Below are positions 52,346 to 61,026 of a stretch of 64,000 nt of DNA, one piece after another. A program made the position numbers and the translations under genes. Location: assembly GCF_047219225.1 (NCBI RefSeq), contig NZ_CP178208.1:1984001-2048000 (forward strand). The letters are read 5' to 3'. This DNA is from IMCC45349 sp047219225 (lineage in GTDB: Bacteria; Bacteroidota; Bacteroidia; Flavobacteriales; Flavobacteriaceae). Each line of letters opens with the position of its first letter. The first letter of the stretch is position 1. The notes beneath the pieces are model-generated. The model did no database searches, was not told where the DNA came from, and saw only the letters and a list, made by a program, of their open reading frames with translations.

Positions 52346-54883
52346 ATGAACAAAATACAACATTACGTTCAAGGACATTGGACAACAGGAACTGAAGAAG
52401 GAGCACCTATTCATGATGCAATCACAGGAGAAGCTTTTGCTAGCGTTGCAATTGAAGGTTTAGATATTCCTGAAATCTTGCATTACGGAAGAACAAAAGG
52501 TGGCGAGAAATTACGTAAAATGACCTTTCAAGAGCGTGGGAACATGCTTAAGAAACTAGCACTATATCTTACCAAAAGAAAAAATGCGTTTTACGAATTA
52601 AGTTATAGAACAGGAGCGACAAAAGTAGATAGTTGGATAGACATCGAAGGTGGTTTTGGGAACTTGTTTGCCAATGCTTCTTTAAGAAAGTTATTTCCAA
52701 ATCAGTCCTATCATGTAGAAGGAGAGCCTATTGATTTATCTAGAGGTGGACGTTTTATGGCACATCATATCATGGTGCCAAAAAAAGGTGTTGCAGTTCA
52801 TATCAATGCCTTTAATTTCCCTGTTTGGGGAATGTTAGAAAAATGTGCTGTCAACTGGATGGCAGGTGTGCCAGCAGTAGTGTTACCAGCACCATCATCA
52901 TCCTATTTAGCAGAAGCAGTAGCTAGAGAAATTATCAATTCTGGAATTCTACCAGAAGGTGCATTACAAATTATTAATGGAACCGTTCGTAATATATTAG
53001 ATACTGTAGAATCTCAAGACGTCGTAACCTTTACAGGATCTGCAGCAACAGGACGTATCCTTAAAGCACATCCGAGAATTATTCAAGAAGCAGTGCCATT
53101 TACAATGGAAGCAGATTCGTTAAATGCTTCTATTCTAGGAGAAGATGCTGTTCCTGGAACACCAGAATTTGATATCTTTATTAAAGAAGTACGTAAAGAG
53201 ATGACGGTTAAAGCAGGACAAAAATGTACTGCCATTCGTCGTATCATAGTGCCTGAGAACTTAGTAGAAGATGTACAAATTGCTTTAGGAAAAGCGTTAG
53301 ATAAAGTGACTATTGGAGACCCAAGATTAAAAGAAGTAAGAATGGGATCTTTAGTAAGTAAACAACAGGTAGAAGCTGTGAAAAACTCGGTACAAGATAT
53401 TGCTAAAGAAGCACAGATTGTTTACGGAAGCTTAGATAAAATTGAAACGATTGGAGCAGATGCTACCAAAGGTGCTTTTGTAAGTCCAATTGTATTAAGA
53501 GCAGATAACCCTTTTGAAAATACTGCTGTTCACGAACGTGAAGCCTTTGGTCCAGTAAGTACCATTATGCCATATAAGACATTAGATGAAGCCATTACTT
53601 TAGCTCAAATGGGTAAAGGGTCGTTAGTATCGTCTATTATCACAAATGATGATAATATTGCGAAGGACTATGTGGTTAATGCAGCAAGTCATCATGGACG
53701 TATTTTAGTATTGAACAGAGAAAATGCTAAAGAAAGTACAGGACATGGATCGCCATTACCAACCTTAGTACATGGTGGACCAGGACGTGCTGGAGGTGGA
53801 GAAGAAATGGGAGGAATGCGAGGTGTAAAGCACTATTTACAACGTACAGCAATCCAAGGAACACCAACAACTTTAACAGAAATCACAAGAATCTATCAGC
53901 AGAATGCTAAATATAAAGAAGCTGAAGAGCATCCATTCAAATACCATTGGGAAGATATCCAACCAGGAATGTCTTTAAAAACGCATAATAGAACAATTAC
54001 TGATTCGGATATTATGTCGTTTGCTAATTTGACTTGGGATCATTTCTATGCACATACAGATATCACGTCTTTAGATGGAAGTATTTTTGAAAAGCGTACT
54101 GCTCATGGTTATTTTATCATTTCCGCAGCGGCAGGATTATTTGTACACCCAAATAAAGGACCTGTTTCGGCTAATTATGGGTTAGATAGTATTCGCTTTT
54201 TAAGACCTTTATACCATAATGATACTATTTATGTACGTTTAACTTGTAAAGAAAAAGTTGATCGTGATGTATCTACAGCAGAACATCCAAGTGGTATTGT
54301 AAAATGGCACGTTGAGGTTTTTGATGCTAATTTTGAAAACCGACCAGAAAGTCAAAAAACAGATAGAGATACACCATTAGTAGCAGTGGCTACAATTTTA
54401 ACTATGGTACAAAAGAAACAAGAAACTTTTGTTGAGATGACTGATAGTAAAATTGATGAATGTTTGTCTAAACTTTCTGAAAATGCTAAACCTCAATGGG
54501 GAATTATGACGCCTCAACATATGATTGAGCATTTAGAACACACCTACAAAATTGCTGCTGGAGAAATTCAGGATTTTGAAATTTCAACACCAGAAAAGAT
54601 TCTAGAAAAGGTAAAGAATAGTCTTTGGAATTACGATAAATTCCCTCAAAACTCACAGTTTCCTTTATTAGAAAAAGATACATTAGAGCCTTTAAAACAT
54701 GAAAATTTAGCAGTAGCTATTGAAGCATTTAAAGGTCAACGTAAAATTTATATAGAATTTTTTAAAGAGCATCCAGATGTGAAATTAAAGAACATCGTTT
54801 TTGGAGAATTAAATCGATATGAGTGGTACCTTTTAGAGCGAAAGCATCTAAATCACCATTTTGAACAATTTGGATTAATATAA
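52346..54883 (+). CDS. paaZ: PaaZ oxepin-CoA hydrolase/dehydrogenase with extra C-terminal domain
   Basis: About 845 residues from the ATG at 52346 (TTG at 52337 is an alternative). An aldehyde dehydrogenase domain (1-510; catalytic Glu in FTMEADSLN and Cys in GQKCTAIRR) is followed by a MaoC-type hydratase domain (about 535-690; catalytic D and H in WDHFYAHTD). This is complete PaaZ, which is about 680 residues in E. coli. The remaining ~150 residues (about 695-845; GIMTPQHMIEHLEHTYKIAA) are a separate helical domain of DUF1569/DinB-like type, absent from E. coli PaaZ. The reading frame is continuous, so it is a fusion. Confidence 0.9.
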   Translation: MNKIQHYVQGHWTTGTEEGAPIHDAITGEAFASVAIEGLDIPEILHYGRTKGGEKLRKMTFQERGNMLKKLALYLTKRKNAFYELSYRTGATKVDSWIDIEGGFGNLFANASLRKLFPNQSYHVEGEPIDLSRGGRFMAHHIMVPKKGVAVHINAFNFPVWGMLEKCAVNWMAGVPAVVLPAPSSSYLAEAVAREIINSGILPEGALQIINGTVRNILDTVESQDVVTFTGSAATGRILKAHPRIIQEAVPFTMEADSLNASILGEDAVPGTPEFDIFIKEVRKEMTVKAGQKCTAIRRIIVPENLVEDVQIALGKALDKVTIGDPRLKEVRMGSLVSKQQVEAVKNSVQDIAKEAQIVYGSLDKIETIGADATKGAFVSPIVLRADNPFENTAVHEREAFGPVSTIMPYKTLDEAITLAQMGKGSLVSSIITNDDNIAKDYVVNAASHHGRILVLNRENAKESTGHGSPLPTLVHGGPGRAGGGEEMGGMRGVKHYLQRTAIQGTPTTLTEITRIYQQNAKYKEAEEHPFKYHWEDIQPGMSLKTHNRTITDSDIMSFANLTWDHFYAHTDITSLDGSIFEKRTAHGYFIISAAAGLFVHPNKGPVSANYGLDSIRFLRPLYHNDTIYVRLTCKEKVDRDVSTAEHPSGIVKWHVEVFDANFENRPESQKTDRDTPLVAVATILTMVQKKQETFVEMTDSKIDECLSKLSENAKPQWGIMTPQHMIEHLEHTYKIAAGEIQDFEISTPEKILEKVKNSLWNYDKFPQNSQFPLLEKDTLEPLKHENLAVAIEAFKGQRKIYIEFFKEHPDVKLKNIVFGELNRYEWYLLERKHLNHHFEQFGLI

Positions 54884-54889
54884 ATGGAT

Positions 54890-54959
54890 GTTATTCAGAG
54901 CAAAGCGAAGCATCTTAAAAGAGATTGCCACGTCACTTTGTTCCTCGCAATGACAAAAA
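54890..54959. repeat. dispersed intergenic repeat, longer form
   Basis: TTATTCAGAGCAAAGCGAAG is followed by AAGAGATTGCCACGTCACTT and CCTCGCAATGACA. This is the pattern of the GTCATTNCGAGCGAAGCGAG... repeat seen in many flavobacterial genomes. It lies in the 87-nt gap between paaZ and the hydratase gene. Confidence 0.55.
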
Positions 54960-54970
54960 GATAATAAAAT

Positions 54971-55723
54971 ATGAGCGACCCATACGTAAAACAACATATA
55001 GAAAACGGAGTAGGATATATTGAATTTTTTCACCCTGCTCACAACTCTTTGCCAGGAGATATTTTAGCAAAATTAGCTGAAACCATTACAGAAGCTGGTA
55101 CAAACGATGAGATTAAGGTTATCGTTTTAAAAAGCGGAAAAGACAGAACCTTTTGCGCAGGTGCTAGTTTTAAGGAATTGATCAATATTAATGACGAAGC
55201 AACCGGAAAAGTATTCTTTTCAGGGTTCGCCAATGTGATTAATGCGATGCGTAAATGTCCAAAGTTTATTATTGGACGTGTACAAGGAAAGACTGTTGGA
55301 GGTGGTGTTGGATTAGCTTCTGCAACAGATTATTGTATGGCTTCAAAATTTGCTTCAATTAAGCTAAGTGAATTAAATGTAGGAATTGGACCTTTTGTAG
55401 TTGGACCAGCAGTACAACGTAAGCTTGGTTTAACTGGAATGTCACAAATTGCTATTGATGCCAATAGTTTTTATTCGGCAGAATGGGCAAAACAAAAAGG
55501 CTTATTTACGCAAGTATTTGAGAGTAATGAAGAATTAGACGAAGGAGTAAAAGCCTTTGCTGAAAACTTATGTAATTACAATCCAGAAGCCATGAAAGAA
55601 ATGAAAGCCATGTTCTGGAAAGGTACTGAAGATTGGGATACACTTTTAGCAGAACGTGCAGCTATTAGCGGGCGTTTGGTGTTAAGTGAGTTTACGAAAG
55701 AAACATTGAAGCGTTTTAAGTAA
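54971..55723 (+). CDS. enoyl-CoA hydratase/isomerase family protein (PaaF-like)
   Basis: This 250-residue crotonase-fold protein has FCAGASFKELI, KTVGGGVGLASATDYCMAS and a glutamate in KLSELNVGIGP at the usual catalytic position. It probably hydrates 2,3-didehydroadipyl-CoA, the PaaF step, because PaaG is already accounted for. Its sequence is divergent from E. coli PaaF and closer, by eye, to methylglutaconyl-CoA hydratase-like proteins. The stop overlaps the paaY start by one base. Confidence 0.78.
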   Translation: MSDPYVKQHIENGVGYIEFFHPAHNSLPGDILAKLAETITEAGTNDEIKVIVLKSGKDRTFCAGASFKELININDEATGKVFFSGFANVINAMRKCPKFIIGRVQGKTVGGGVGLASATDYCMASKFASIKLSELNVGIGPFVVGPAVQRKLGLTGMSQIAIDANSFYSAEWAKQKGLFTQVFESNEELDEGVKAFAENLCNYNPEAMKEMKAMFWKGTEDWDTLLAERAAISGRLVLSEFTKETLKRFK

Positions 55724-56319
55724 TGATTTACGAATTTCAAGGATACATACCAGTTGTACACGAAAGTAGTTTTGTGCATCCTTTGGCAGCAGTTACAGGG
55801 AATGTCATTATTGGCAAGAACTGTTACATTGGTCCAGGAGCAGCTATTCGTGGTGATTGGGGACAAATCATTTTAGAAGATGGTGTCAATGTGCAAGAAA
55901 ACTGTACAGTGCATATGTTTCCTGGGAAATCCATAACACTCAAGGAGAGTGCACATGTAGGTCATGGTGCTATTATTCATGGTGCCAATTTAGGTCGTAA
56001 TTGCCTAATAGGTATGAATACAGTCATTATGGATGATGCGGTAATTGGTGATGAGTGTATCGTTGGAGCTATGGCATTTGTAAAGGCAGAAACTGTGATT
56101 CCTAATCGAAGCTTAGTAGTTGGTAATCCAGCAAAAGTGATTAAGCAAGTGAGTGATGAGATGATTGCTTGGAAAACAAAGGGTACAGCCTTGTACCAAC
56201 AATTACCAGCAGATTGTCATAAGACCTTAAAAGCAGTGGAACCATTACGTGAGGTTCCAGAGCATATGAAAATCCAAGAAGATGTTTATAAAACACTTCG
56301 AGATTTCATGAAAAAATAA
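55723..56319 (+). CDS. paaY: PaaY, hexapeptide-repeat thioesterase/carbonic anhydrase-like
   Basis: This 198-residue left-handed beta-helix protein has gamma-carbonic-anhydrase features: GPGAAIRGDW, the zinc-type histidines in CTVHMF, HVGHGAIIHG and repeated hexapeptides (NCLIGMNTVIMDDAVIGDEC). In E. coli PaaY it is a thioesterase that removes CoA-blocked intermediates. One-base overlap with the previous gene. Confidence 0.88.
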   Translation: MIYEFQGYIPVVHESSFVHPLAAVTGNVIIGKNCYIGPGAAIRGDWGQIILEDGVNVQENCTVHMFPGKSITLKESAHVGHGAIIHGANLGRNCLIGMNTVIMDDAVIGDECIVGAMAFVKAETVIPNRSLVVGNPAKVIKQVSDEMIAWKTKGTALYQQLPADCHKTLKAVEPLREVPEHMKIQEDVYKTLRDFMKK

Positions 56320-56327
56320 GATTTAAA

Positions 56328-56345
56328 AACTAACAAACATTAGTT
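56328..56345. promoter_or_regulatory. TetR operator, branched-chain keto-acid genes
   Basis: AACTAACAAACATTAGTT carries the same AACTAA and TTAGTT arms with the same 6-nt spacing as the paaE operator (44026-44043). It ends 6 nt before the E2 start, so a bound repressor would cover the translation and transcription start region. Confidence 0.6.
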
Positions 56346-56351
56346 CATGTC

Positions 56352-57671
56352 ATGTCGAGATTTGAATTTAAAATGCCCAAACTGGGTGAAAGTATAACGG
56401 AAGCAGCCATTATTACATGGTTTAAGAATGTAGGTGATACGATTGAACAAGATGAAATGCTACTTGAAGTAGCTACTGATAAAGTAGATTCTGAAGTGCC
56501 TTCAACAGTAACAGGAGTTGTAGAAGAAATTCTATTCCAAGCCAATGATGTTATTAAAATAGGTGATACTATCGCAATTATTAAAACGGATGGTTCGGTA
56601 CCTCAGGCAAAATCCAAAAAGAAAACGAAAGCAGATGCCTCTGAGAAGGCTGTGAAAACAGAAACTGGAAAAGTGAAACGTCCAAAGTTGGCAACTTCTG
56701 TTTCGACTTCATCTTCGTCTTCGGTTTCAGCTTCAGTAAATAACAATACGTTCTTTTCGCCTTTGATTATAGCAATTGCTAAAGAGCATCATATTAGCTT
56801 TGAAGAGTTGGCACGTATTCCTGCTACAGGAACTGATGGACGTTTGCGTAAAAGCGATGTCTTTCAATACATCAATGATGGTCGTCCTTATAAATTTGTA
56901 CAGCCTACAGTTACTAAAGACCCAACAGCCTATCGTATTCCGCAATTGAACTTAGATAAGGGTACAGGAAAGATTGTAAAGATGGATCGTATGCGCCAAA
57001 TGATCGCTGATCATATGGTCTATTCAAAGCATACATCACCTCATGTAACTGCTTATGTAGAAGCAGATCTTACAGAACTCGTACAATGGAGAAATGAACA
57101 TAAAGTGGCTTTCCAAGAAAAGTATGGCGAAAAACTAACCTTTACACCATTATTTGTAGAAGCTGTAGCAAATGCAGTGAAAGATTTTCCAATGATCAAT
57201 GTATCTGTTGATGGTGAAAACATCATTGTAAAAGAACATATCAATATAGGAATGGCAACCGCTTTACCAAGTGGAAATTTAATCGTTCCTGTGGTAAAAG
57301 ATGCAGATAAAAAAGAACTGCAAGATATTGCTACAGACGTTAATGCATTGGCAACTAAAGCTAGAGAAAACAACTTAAAACCTGAAGATATCCAAGGCAG
57401 TACCTTTACCATTTCTAATGTTGGAACTTTTGGGAGTTTAATGGGAACGCCAATTATCAATCAACCAGAAGTCGCCATTTTAGCTTTGGGTATTATTAAG
57501 AAACGTGCTGAGGTTATTGAAACTGATAAAGGCGATGAGATTGCAATTAGAAGCATGATGTATTTGTCATTATCTTTTGACCATCGCGTGGTTGATGGAT
57601 ATTTGGGAGGAAGCTTCTTAAGACGCATTGCAGACAATTTAGAACAATTTGATACTAATAGAACTATCTAA
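56352..57671 (+). CDS. 2-oxoacid dehydrogenase E2 (lipoyl acyltransferase)
   Basis: This 439-residue enzyme has an N-terminal lipoyl domain (about 1-78; modified Lys in ATDKVDSE), a linker rich in Ser/Thr/Lys, a peripheral E1/E3-binding domain (about 135-175; FEELARIPATGTDGRLRKSD) and a C-terminal acyltransferase (about 210-439; catalytic His in FDHRVVDG). The pairing with a branched-chain aminotransferase and a fused E1 suggests branched-chain 2-oxoacids as substrate, not pyruvate. Confidence 0.9.
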   Translation: MSRFEFKMPKLGESITEAAIITWFKNVGDTIEQDEMLLEVATDKVDSEVPSTVTGVVEEILFQANDVIKIGDTIAIIKTDGSVPQAKSKKKTKADASEKAVKTETGKVKRPKLATSVSTSSSSSVSASVNNNTFFSPLIIAIAKEHHISFEELARIPATGTDGRLRKSDVFQYINDGRPYKFVQPTVTKDPTAYRIPQLNLDKGTGKIVKMDRMRQMIADHMVYSKHTSPHVTAYVEADLTELVQWRNEHKVAFQEKYGEKLTFTPLFVEAVANAVKDFPMINVSVDGENIIVKEHINIGMATALPSGNLIVPVVKDADKKELQDIATDVNALATKARENNLKPEDIQGSTFTISNVGTFGSLMGTPIINQPEVAILALGIIKKRAEVIETDKGDEIAIRSMMYLSLSFDHRVVDGYLGGSFLRRIADNLEQFDTNRTI

Positions 57672-57675
57672 TAAC

Positions 57676-58743
57676 ATGGAACACACTATAAAAATCACTA
57701 AAATAAATAAGTCTAAAGTTGATGATTTAGATTTTGATAATATTCCATTAGGAAGAACTTTTACCGATCACATGTTTATTTGTGATTATGAAAATGGACA
57801 ATGGAATAACCCAAGAATAGAACCTTTAGAACGTATTCCAACACATCCAGCAGCAATGGCTTTACATTATGGTCAAGCTATTTTTGAAGGTATGAAAGCA
57901 ACTGTTGATGTAGATGGTTCACCAATGCTTTTTAGACCAGAGAAGAATGCAATACGTTTAAACTTTAGTGCAGATCGTATGGGAATGCCACATTTTCCAG
58001 AAGATTTATTTGTTGAAGGTTTAAAGCAGTTAGTAGCTATGGAACAAGCATGGATTCCTCCTCAAGAAGGAAGTGCCTTGTATTTACGTCCATTCATGTA
58101 TGCCGATGAGCCTTTTATTGGGATGAGAGCTGCAACGAGCTATAAATTTATTATTATGGCATCTCCAGCAGGTACCTTCTTTAGTAATCGTATTAAATTG
58201 TATGCTGAGACCAAATACATAAGAGCTGTAGATGGTGGAACAGGAGAGGCCAAAGCAGCAGGTAATTACGCAGCAGCAATTAGACCAACTGAATTAGCTA
58301 AAGCTAAAGGTTATGATCAAGTATTATGGTTAGATGCTGTAGAACATAGATATATTCAAGAAGTAGGAACCATGAATATCTTTTTTAAGATTGATGGGGA
58401 ATTTATTACACCACAACGTGATGGGGCTATTTTAGATGGTATTACCCGAATGAGCGTGATAGATTTATTACGCCATAAAGGATTTGAAGTTACTGAACGT
58501 GCAATTACCATTGATGAAATAATTGAAGCTTCAAATAATGGCACTTTAGAAGAGGCTTTTGGTACAGGAACTGCAGTTGGTATTGCGTATATTCAAGACA
58601 TAGGTTATAAAGATCAGGTAATTCATGTATCTGATGAAAGTCCAGTTGGATTAGATATTAACGATACATTGAATGGGATTAAAACAGGTCAGATAGAGGA
58701 TCCATTTAATTGGATGGTTAAAATTGAAAAAGAACTAGCTTAA
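57676..58743 (+). CDS. ilvE: branched-chain-amino-acid aminotransferase
   Basis: The ATG at 57676 gives 355 residues starting MEHTIKITK; the longer start at 57649 lies inside the E2 gene. It is a fold-type IV PLP enzyme; the YFEG-type sequence is ALHYGQAIFEGMKA, and the PLP-lysine region is GTGEAKAAGNYAA. It interconverts branched-chain amino acids and their 2-oxoacids, the substrates of the E1/E2 encoded on both sides. Overlaps the E1 gene start by one base. Confidence 0.9.
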   Translation: MEHTIKITKINKSKVDDLDFDNIPLGRTFTDHMFICDYENGQWNNPRIEPLERIPTHPAAMALHYGQAIFEGMKATVDVDGSPMLFRPEKNAIRLNFSADRMGMPHFPEDLFVEGLKQLVAMEQAWIPPQEGSALYLRPFMYADEPFIGMRAATSYKFIIMASPAGTFFSNRIKLYAETKYIRAVDGGTGEAKAAGNYAAAIRPTELAKAKGYDQVLWLDAVEHRYIQEVGTMNIFFKIDGEFITPQRDGAILDGITRMSVIDLLRHKGFEVTERAITIDEIIEASNNGTLEEAFGTGTAVGIAYIQDIGYKDQVIHVSDESPVGLDINDTLNGIKTGQIEDPFNWMVKIEKELA

Positions 58744-60806
58744 TGAAAAAAGAGATTTTAAAAAAAGGCTTTTCTAATTTGTGTACTGCCAAAGCGATGG
58801 CAGAATTATACGAAGCAAATTTTAAGCAAGTATCAAAATATGTACATGCGACTTCTCGTGGACATGAAGCAGTACAAACAGCACTTGGATTGCAATTATT
58901 GCCACAAGATTATGCCTTTCCGTATTATCGTGATGATGCCATGTTATTGGCTTTCGGAATGCAGCCTTATGATTTAATGTTGCAATTACTGGCTAAAAAG
59001 AACGATCCGTTTTCTGGAGGACGCACGTATTATTCACATCCAAGCTTAAAAGATATAGATAAGCCAAAAATCCCACACCAATCTTCGGCAACAGGGATGC
59101 AAGCGATTCCTGCAACTGGTGTTGCTATGGGAATGCAGTACTTGGAAAAACAAAACCTTGGAAATACCATTCTTAGCGGAAATGAGGACTCTAAAGAAAA
59201 CCCAATAGCAGTATGTTCTCTTGGAGATGCTTCTGTTACAGAAGGTGAGATTGCAGAAGCCTTTCAAATGGCAGCTTTAAAGCAAATGCCAATTTTATAT
59301 TTAGTGCAAGATAACGGTTGGGATATTTCGGCAAATGAAGCAGAAACAAGAGCGCAAAATGCCTATGAATATGCAAGAGGGTTTAATGGCTTAGATGCCA
59401 TCTCTATTGATGGTGCCAATTTTATGGAAAGTTATAAAGCCATAGAAGAAGTGATATCTATTATTAGAAAAGAACGTCGTCCATTTGTGGTACATGCAAA
59501 AGTCCCTTTATTAAATCACCATACCTCTGGTGTTCGTATGGAATGGTATAGAGATGACTTGGAAGAAGCACGCTCTAGAGATCCATATCCAGTATTAAAG
59601 CAACAATTATTAGATAACGGATTTACTTTAGAAGAAGTAGAAGCGATTGAAAAAGAAGCACAAGACAAAGTGACTTCAGATTTCGAAAACGCTTTAAAAG
59701 AAGACGATCCAACTTCTGAAGACTTATTTACCCACGATTTTGCACCAACGCCAATTATTGAAGAAGCAGGAGAACGTTCTCCAGAAGATGGCGAACGTGT
59801 CGTGATGGTAGATTGTGCATTACATGCTATTGAAGAATTAATGCGAGAGAACCCACGTTGTTTATTGTACGGACAAGATGTTGGTGGACGTTTAGGAGGA
59901 GTATTTAGAGAAGCAGCAACATTAGCGCAGAAGTTTGGAGATAATCGTGTATTTAATACACCAATCCAAGAAGCCTTTATTGTAGGATCAACAGTTGGAA
60001 TGAGCGCTGTAGGTTTAAAACCTATAGTTGAGGTGCAATTTGCAGATTATATATGGCCAGGACTAAATCAGTTATTTACCGAGGTGAGTCGTAGTTGCTA
60101 TTTATCAAATGGGAAATGGCCAGTAAGCATGATATTGCGTGTGCCTATTGGTGCTTATGGTAGTGGAGGACCTTACCATTCGTCATCGGTAGAAAGTGTG
60201 GTGACTAATATTCGCGGTATAAAAATAGCTTACCCAAGTAATGGAGCAGATTTAAAAGGGTTGATGAAAGCAGCGTACCACGATCCAAATCCAGTTGTAA
60301 TTTTAGAACATAAAGGATTGTATTGGTCTAAGGTAGCAGGAACAGAAGGCGCAACTTCTATAGAGCCTTCAGAAGATTATGTGTTGCCTTTTGGTAAAGC
60401 TTGGGTCTTACAAGAAATTTGGAAGCAGGAAGAAGTAGAAACAGCTACTATAGTAACTTACGGAATGGGTGTACATTGGGCATATAATGCCACAGAAGGT
60501 ATGAGAGATCAGGTTGAGATTATTGACTTGAGAACTTTAGCGCCTTTAGATGAAAACACGATTATGAATTCTGTTAGGAAAACAGGAAAGTGTTTAGTAG
60601 TTACTGAAGAACCTTCTAACAATAGCTTTGCAAGAGCTTTAGCAGGAAAGATTCAGGAAGTGTGTTTCCAAAGTTTAGATGCACCAGTAATGGTTATTGG
60701 TAGTGAAAACATGCCAGCAATTCCATTAAATTCAACCTTGGAACAAACCATGATTCCATCCACAGAAAAAGTAAAAGTCAAACTCAAAGAGTTATTAGAT
60801 TATTAA
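58743..60806 (+). CDS. branched-chain 2-oxoacid dehydrogenase E1, alpha and beta fused
   Basis: This 687-residue protein combines the TPP-binding alpha half (about 1-330; GDASVTEGEIAEAFQMA is the diphosphate motif) and the beta half (about 345-687; LYGQDVGGRLGGVFREA and the C-terminal transketolase-like domain). In many bacteria these are two genes. It oxidatively decarboxylates branched-chain 2-oxoacids with E2; E3 must be supplied from elsewhere. Translation is coupled to ilvE by a TAATG overlap. Confidence 0.9.
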   Translation: MKKEILKKGFSNLCTAKAMAELYEANFKQVSKYVHATSRGHEAVQTALGLQLLPQDYAFPYYRDDAMLLAFGMQPYDLMLQLLAKKNDPFSGGRTYYSHPSLKDIDKPKIPHQSSATGMQAIPATGVAMGMQYLEKQNLGNTILSGNEDSKENPIAVCSLGDASVTEGEIAEAFQMAALKQMPILYLVQDNGWDISANEAETRAQNAYEYARGFNGLDAISIDGANFMESYKAIEEVISIIRKERRPFVVHAKVPLLNHHTSGVRMEWYRDDLEEARSRDPYPVLKQQLLDNGFTLEEVEAIEKEAQDKVTSDFENALKEDDPTSEDLFTHDFAPTPIIEEAGERSPEDGERVVMVDCALHAIEELMRENPRCLLYGQDVGGRLGGVFREAATLAQKFGDNRVFNTPIQEAFIVGSTVGMSAVGLKPIVEVQFADYIWPGLNQLFTEVSRSCYLSNGKWPVSMILRVPIGAYGSGGPYHSSSVESVVTNIRGIKIAYPSNGADLKGLMKAAYHDPNPVVILEHKGLYWSKVAGTEGATSIEPSEDYVLPFGKAWVLQEIWKQEEVETATIVTYGMGVHWAYNATEGMRDQVEIIDLRTLAPLDENTIMNSVRKTGKCLVVTEEPSNNSFARALAGKIQEVCFQSLDAPVMVIGSENMPAIPLNSTLEQTMIPSTEKVKVKLKELLDY

Positions 60807-60814
60807 TAAAACAT

Positions 60815-60841
60815 AAAGCTTCCAAATTGGAAGCTTTTTTT
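60815..60841 (+). terminator. terminator after the E1 gene
   Basis: AAAGCTTCC (60815-60823) pairs with GGAAGCTTT (60829-60837) and a T run follows. Strong intrinsic terminator 8 nt after the E1 stop codon. Confidence 0.85.
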
Positions 60842-60870
60842 ATGAGGTAAAGTGTTTTAAAATTAGGCAT

Positions 60871-60904
60871 AAAAAAAACACCAATCAATTTGATTGGTGT
60901 TTTT
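60871..60904 (-). terminator. terminator of tRNA-Thr
   Basis: A 14-bp stem (60874-60887 with 60891-60904, loop of 3 nt), with A residues on the plus strand at 60871-60878, gives a U run for leftward transcription. It lies just after the tRNA-Thr gene. Confidence 0.8.
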
Positions 60905-60906
60905 AG

Positions 60907-60980
60907 AGCCGATGGAGGGACTCGAACCCACGACCTGCTGATTACAAATCAGCTGCTCTAGCCAGCTGAGCTACATCGGC
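60907..60980 (-). tRNA. tRNA-Thr (TGT)
   Basis: This complete cloverleaf on the minus strand starts GCCGATG, has the D arm GCTCAGCTGGCTAGAGC, the anticodon stem and loop CTGATTTGTAATCAG (anticodon TGT), the T arm around GGTTCGAGTCC and the acceptor CATCGGC. CCA is not encoded. It has a consensus promoter upstream and a terminator downstream. Confidence 0.95.
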
Positions 60981-60990
60981 ATTGCGAGCG

Positions 60991-61021
60991 CAAATATAAT
61001 TCTCAATTTAGAATTCACAAA
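60991..61021 (-). promoter_or_regulatory. consensus promoter of tRNA-Thr
   Basis: On the minus strand TTTG (plus-strand 61018-61021), a 19-nt spacer and TATATTTG (60991-60998) fit the Bacteroidota -33/-7 consensus exactly. The expected start is a few nt before the tRNA 5' end. Confidence 0.8.
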
Positions 61022-61026
61022 TTTTT

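Noticed and set aside
57053..57460. 135-codon open frame on the minus strand inside the E2 gene
   Set aside because: It is antisense to the acyltransferase domain and has no recognisable protein features.
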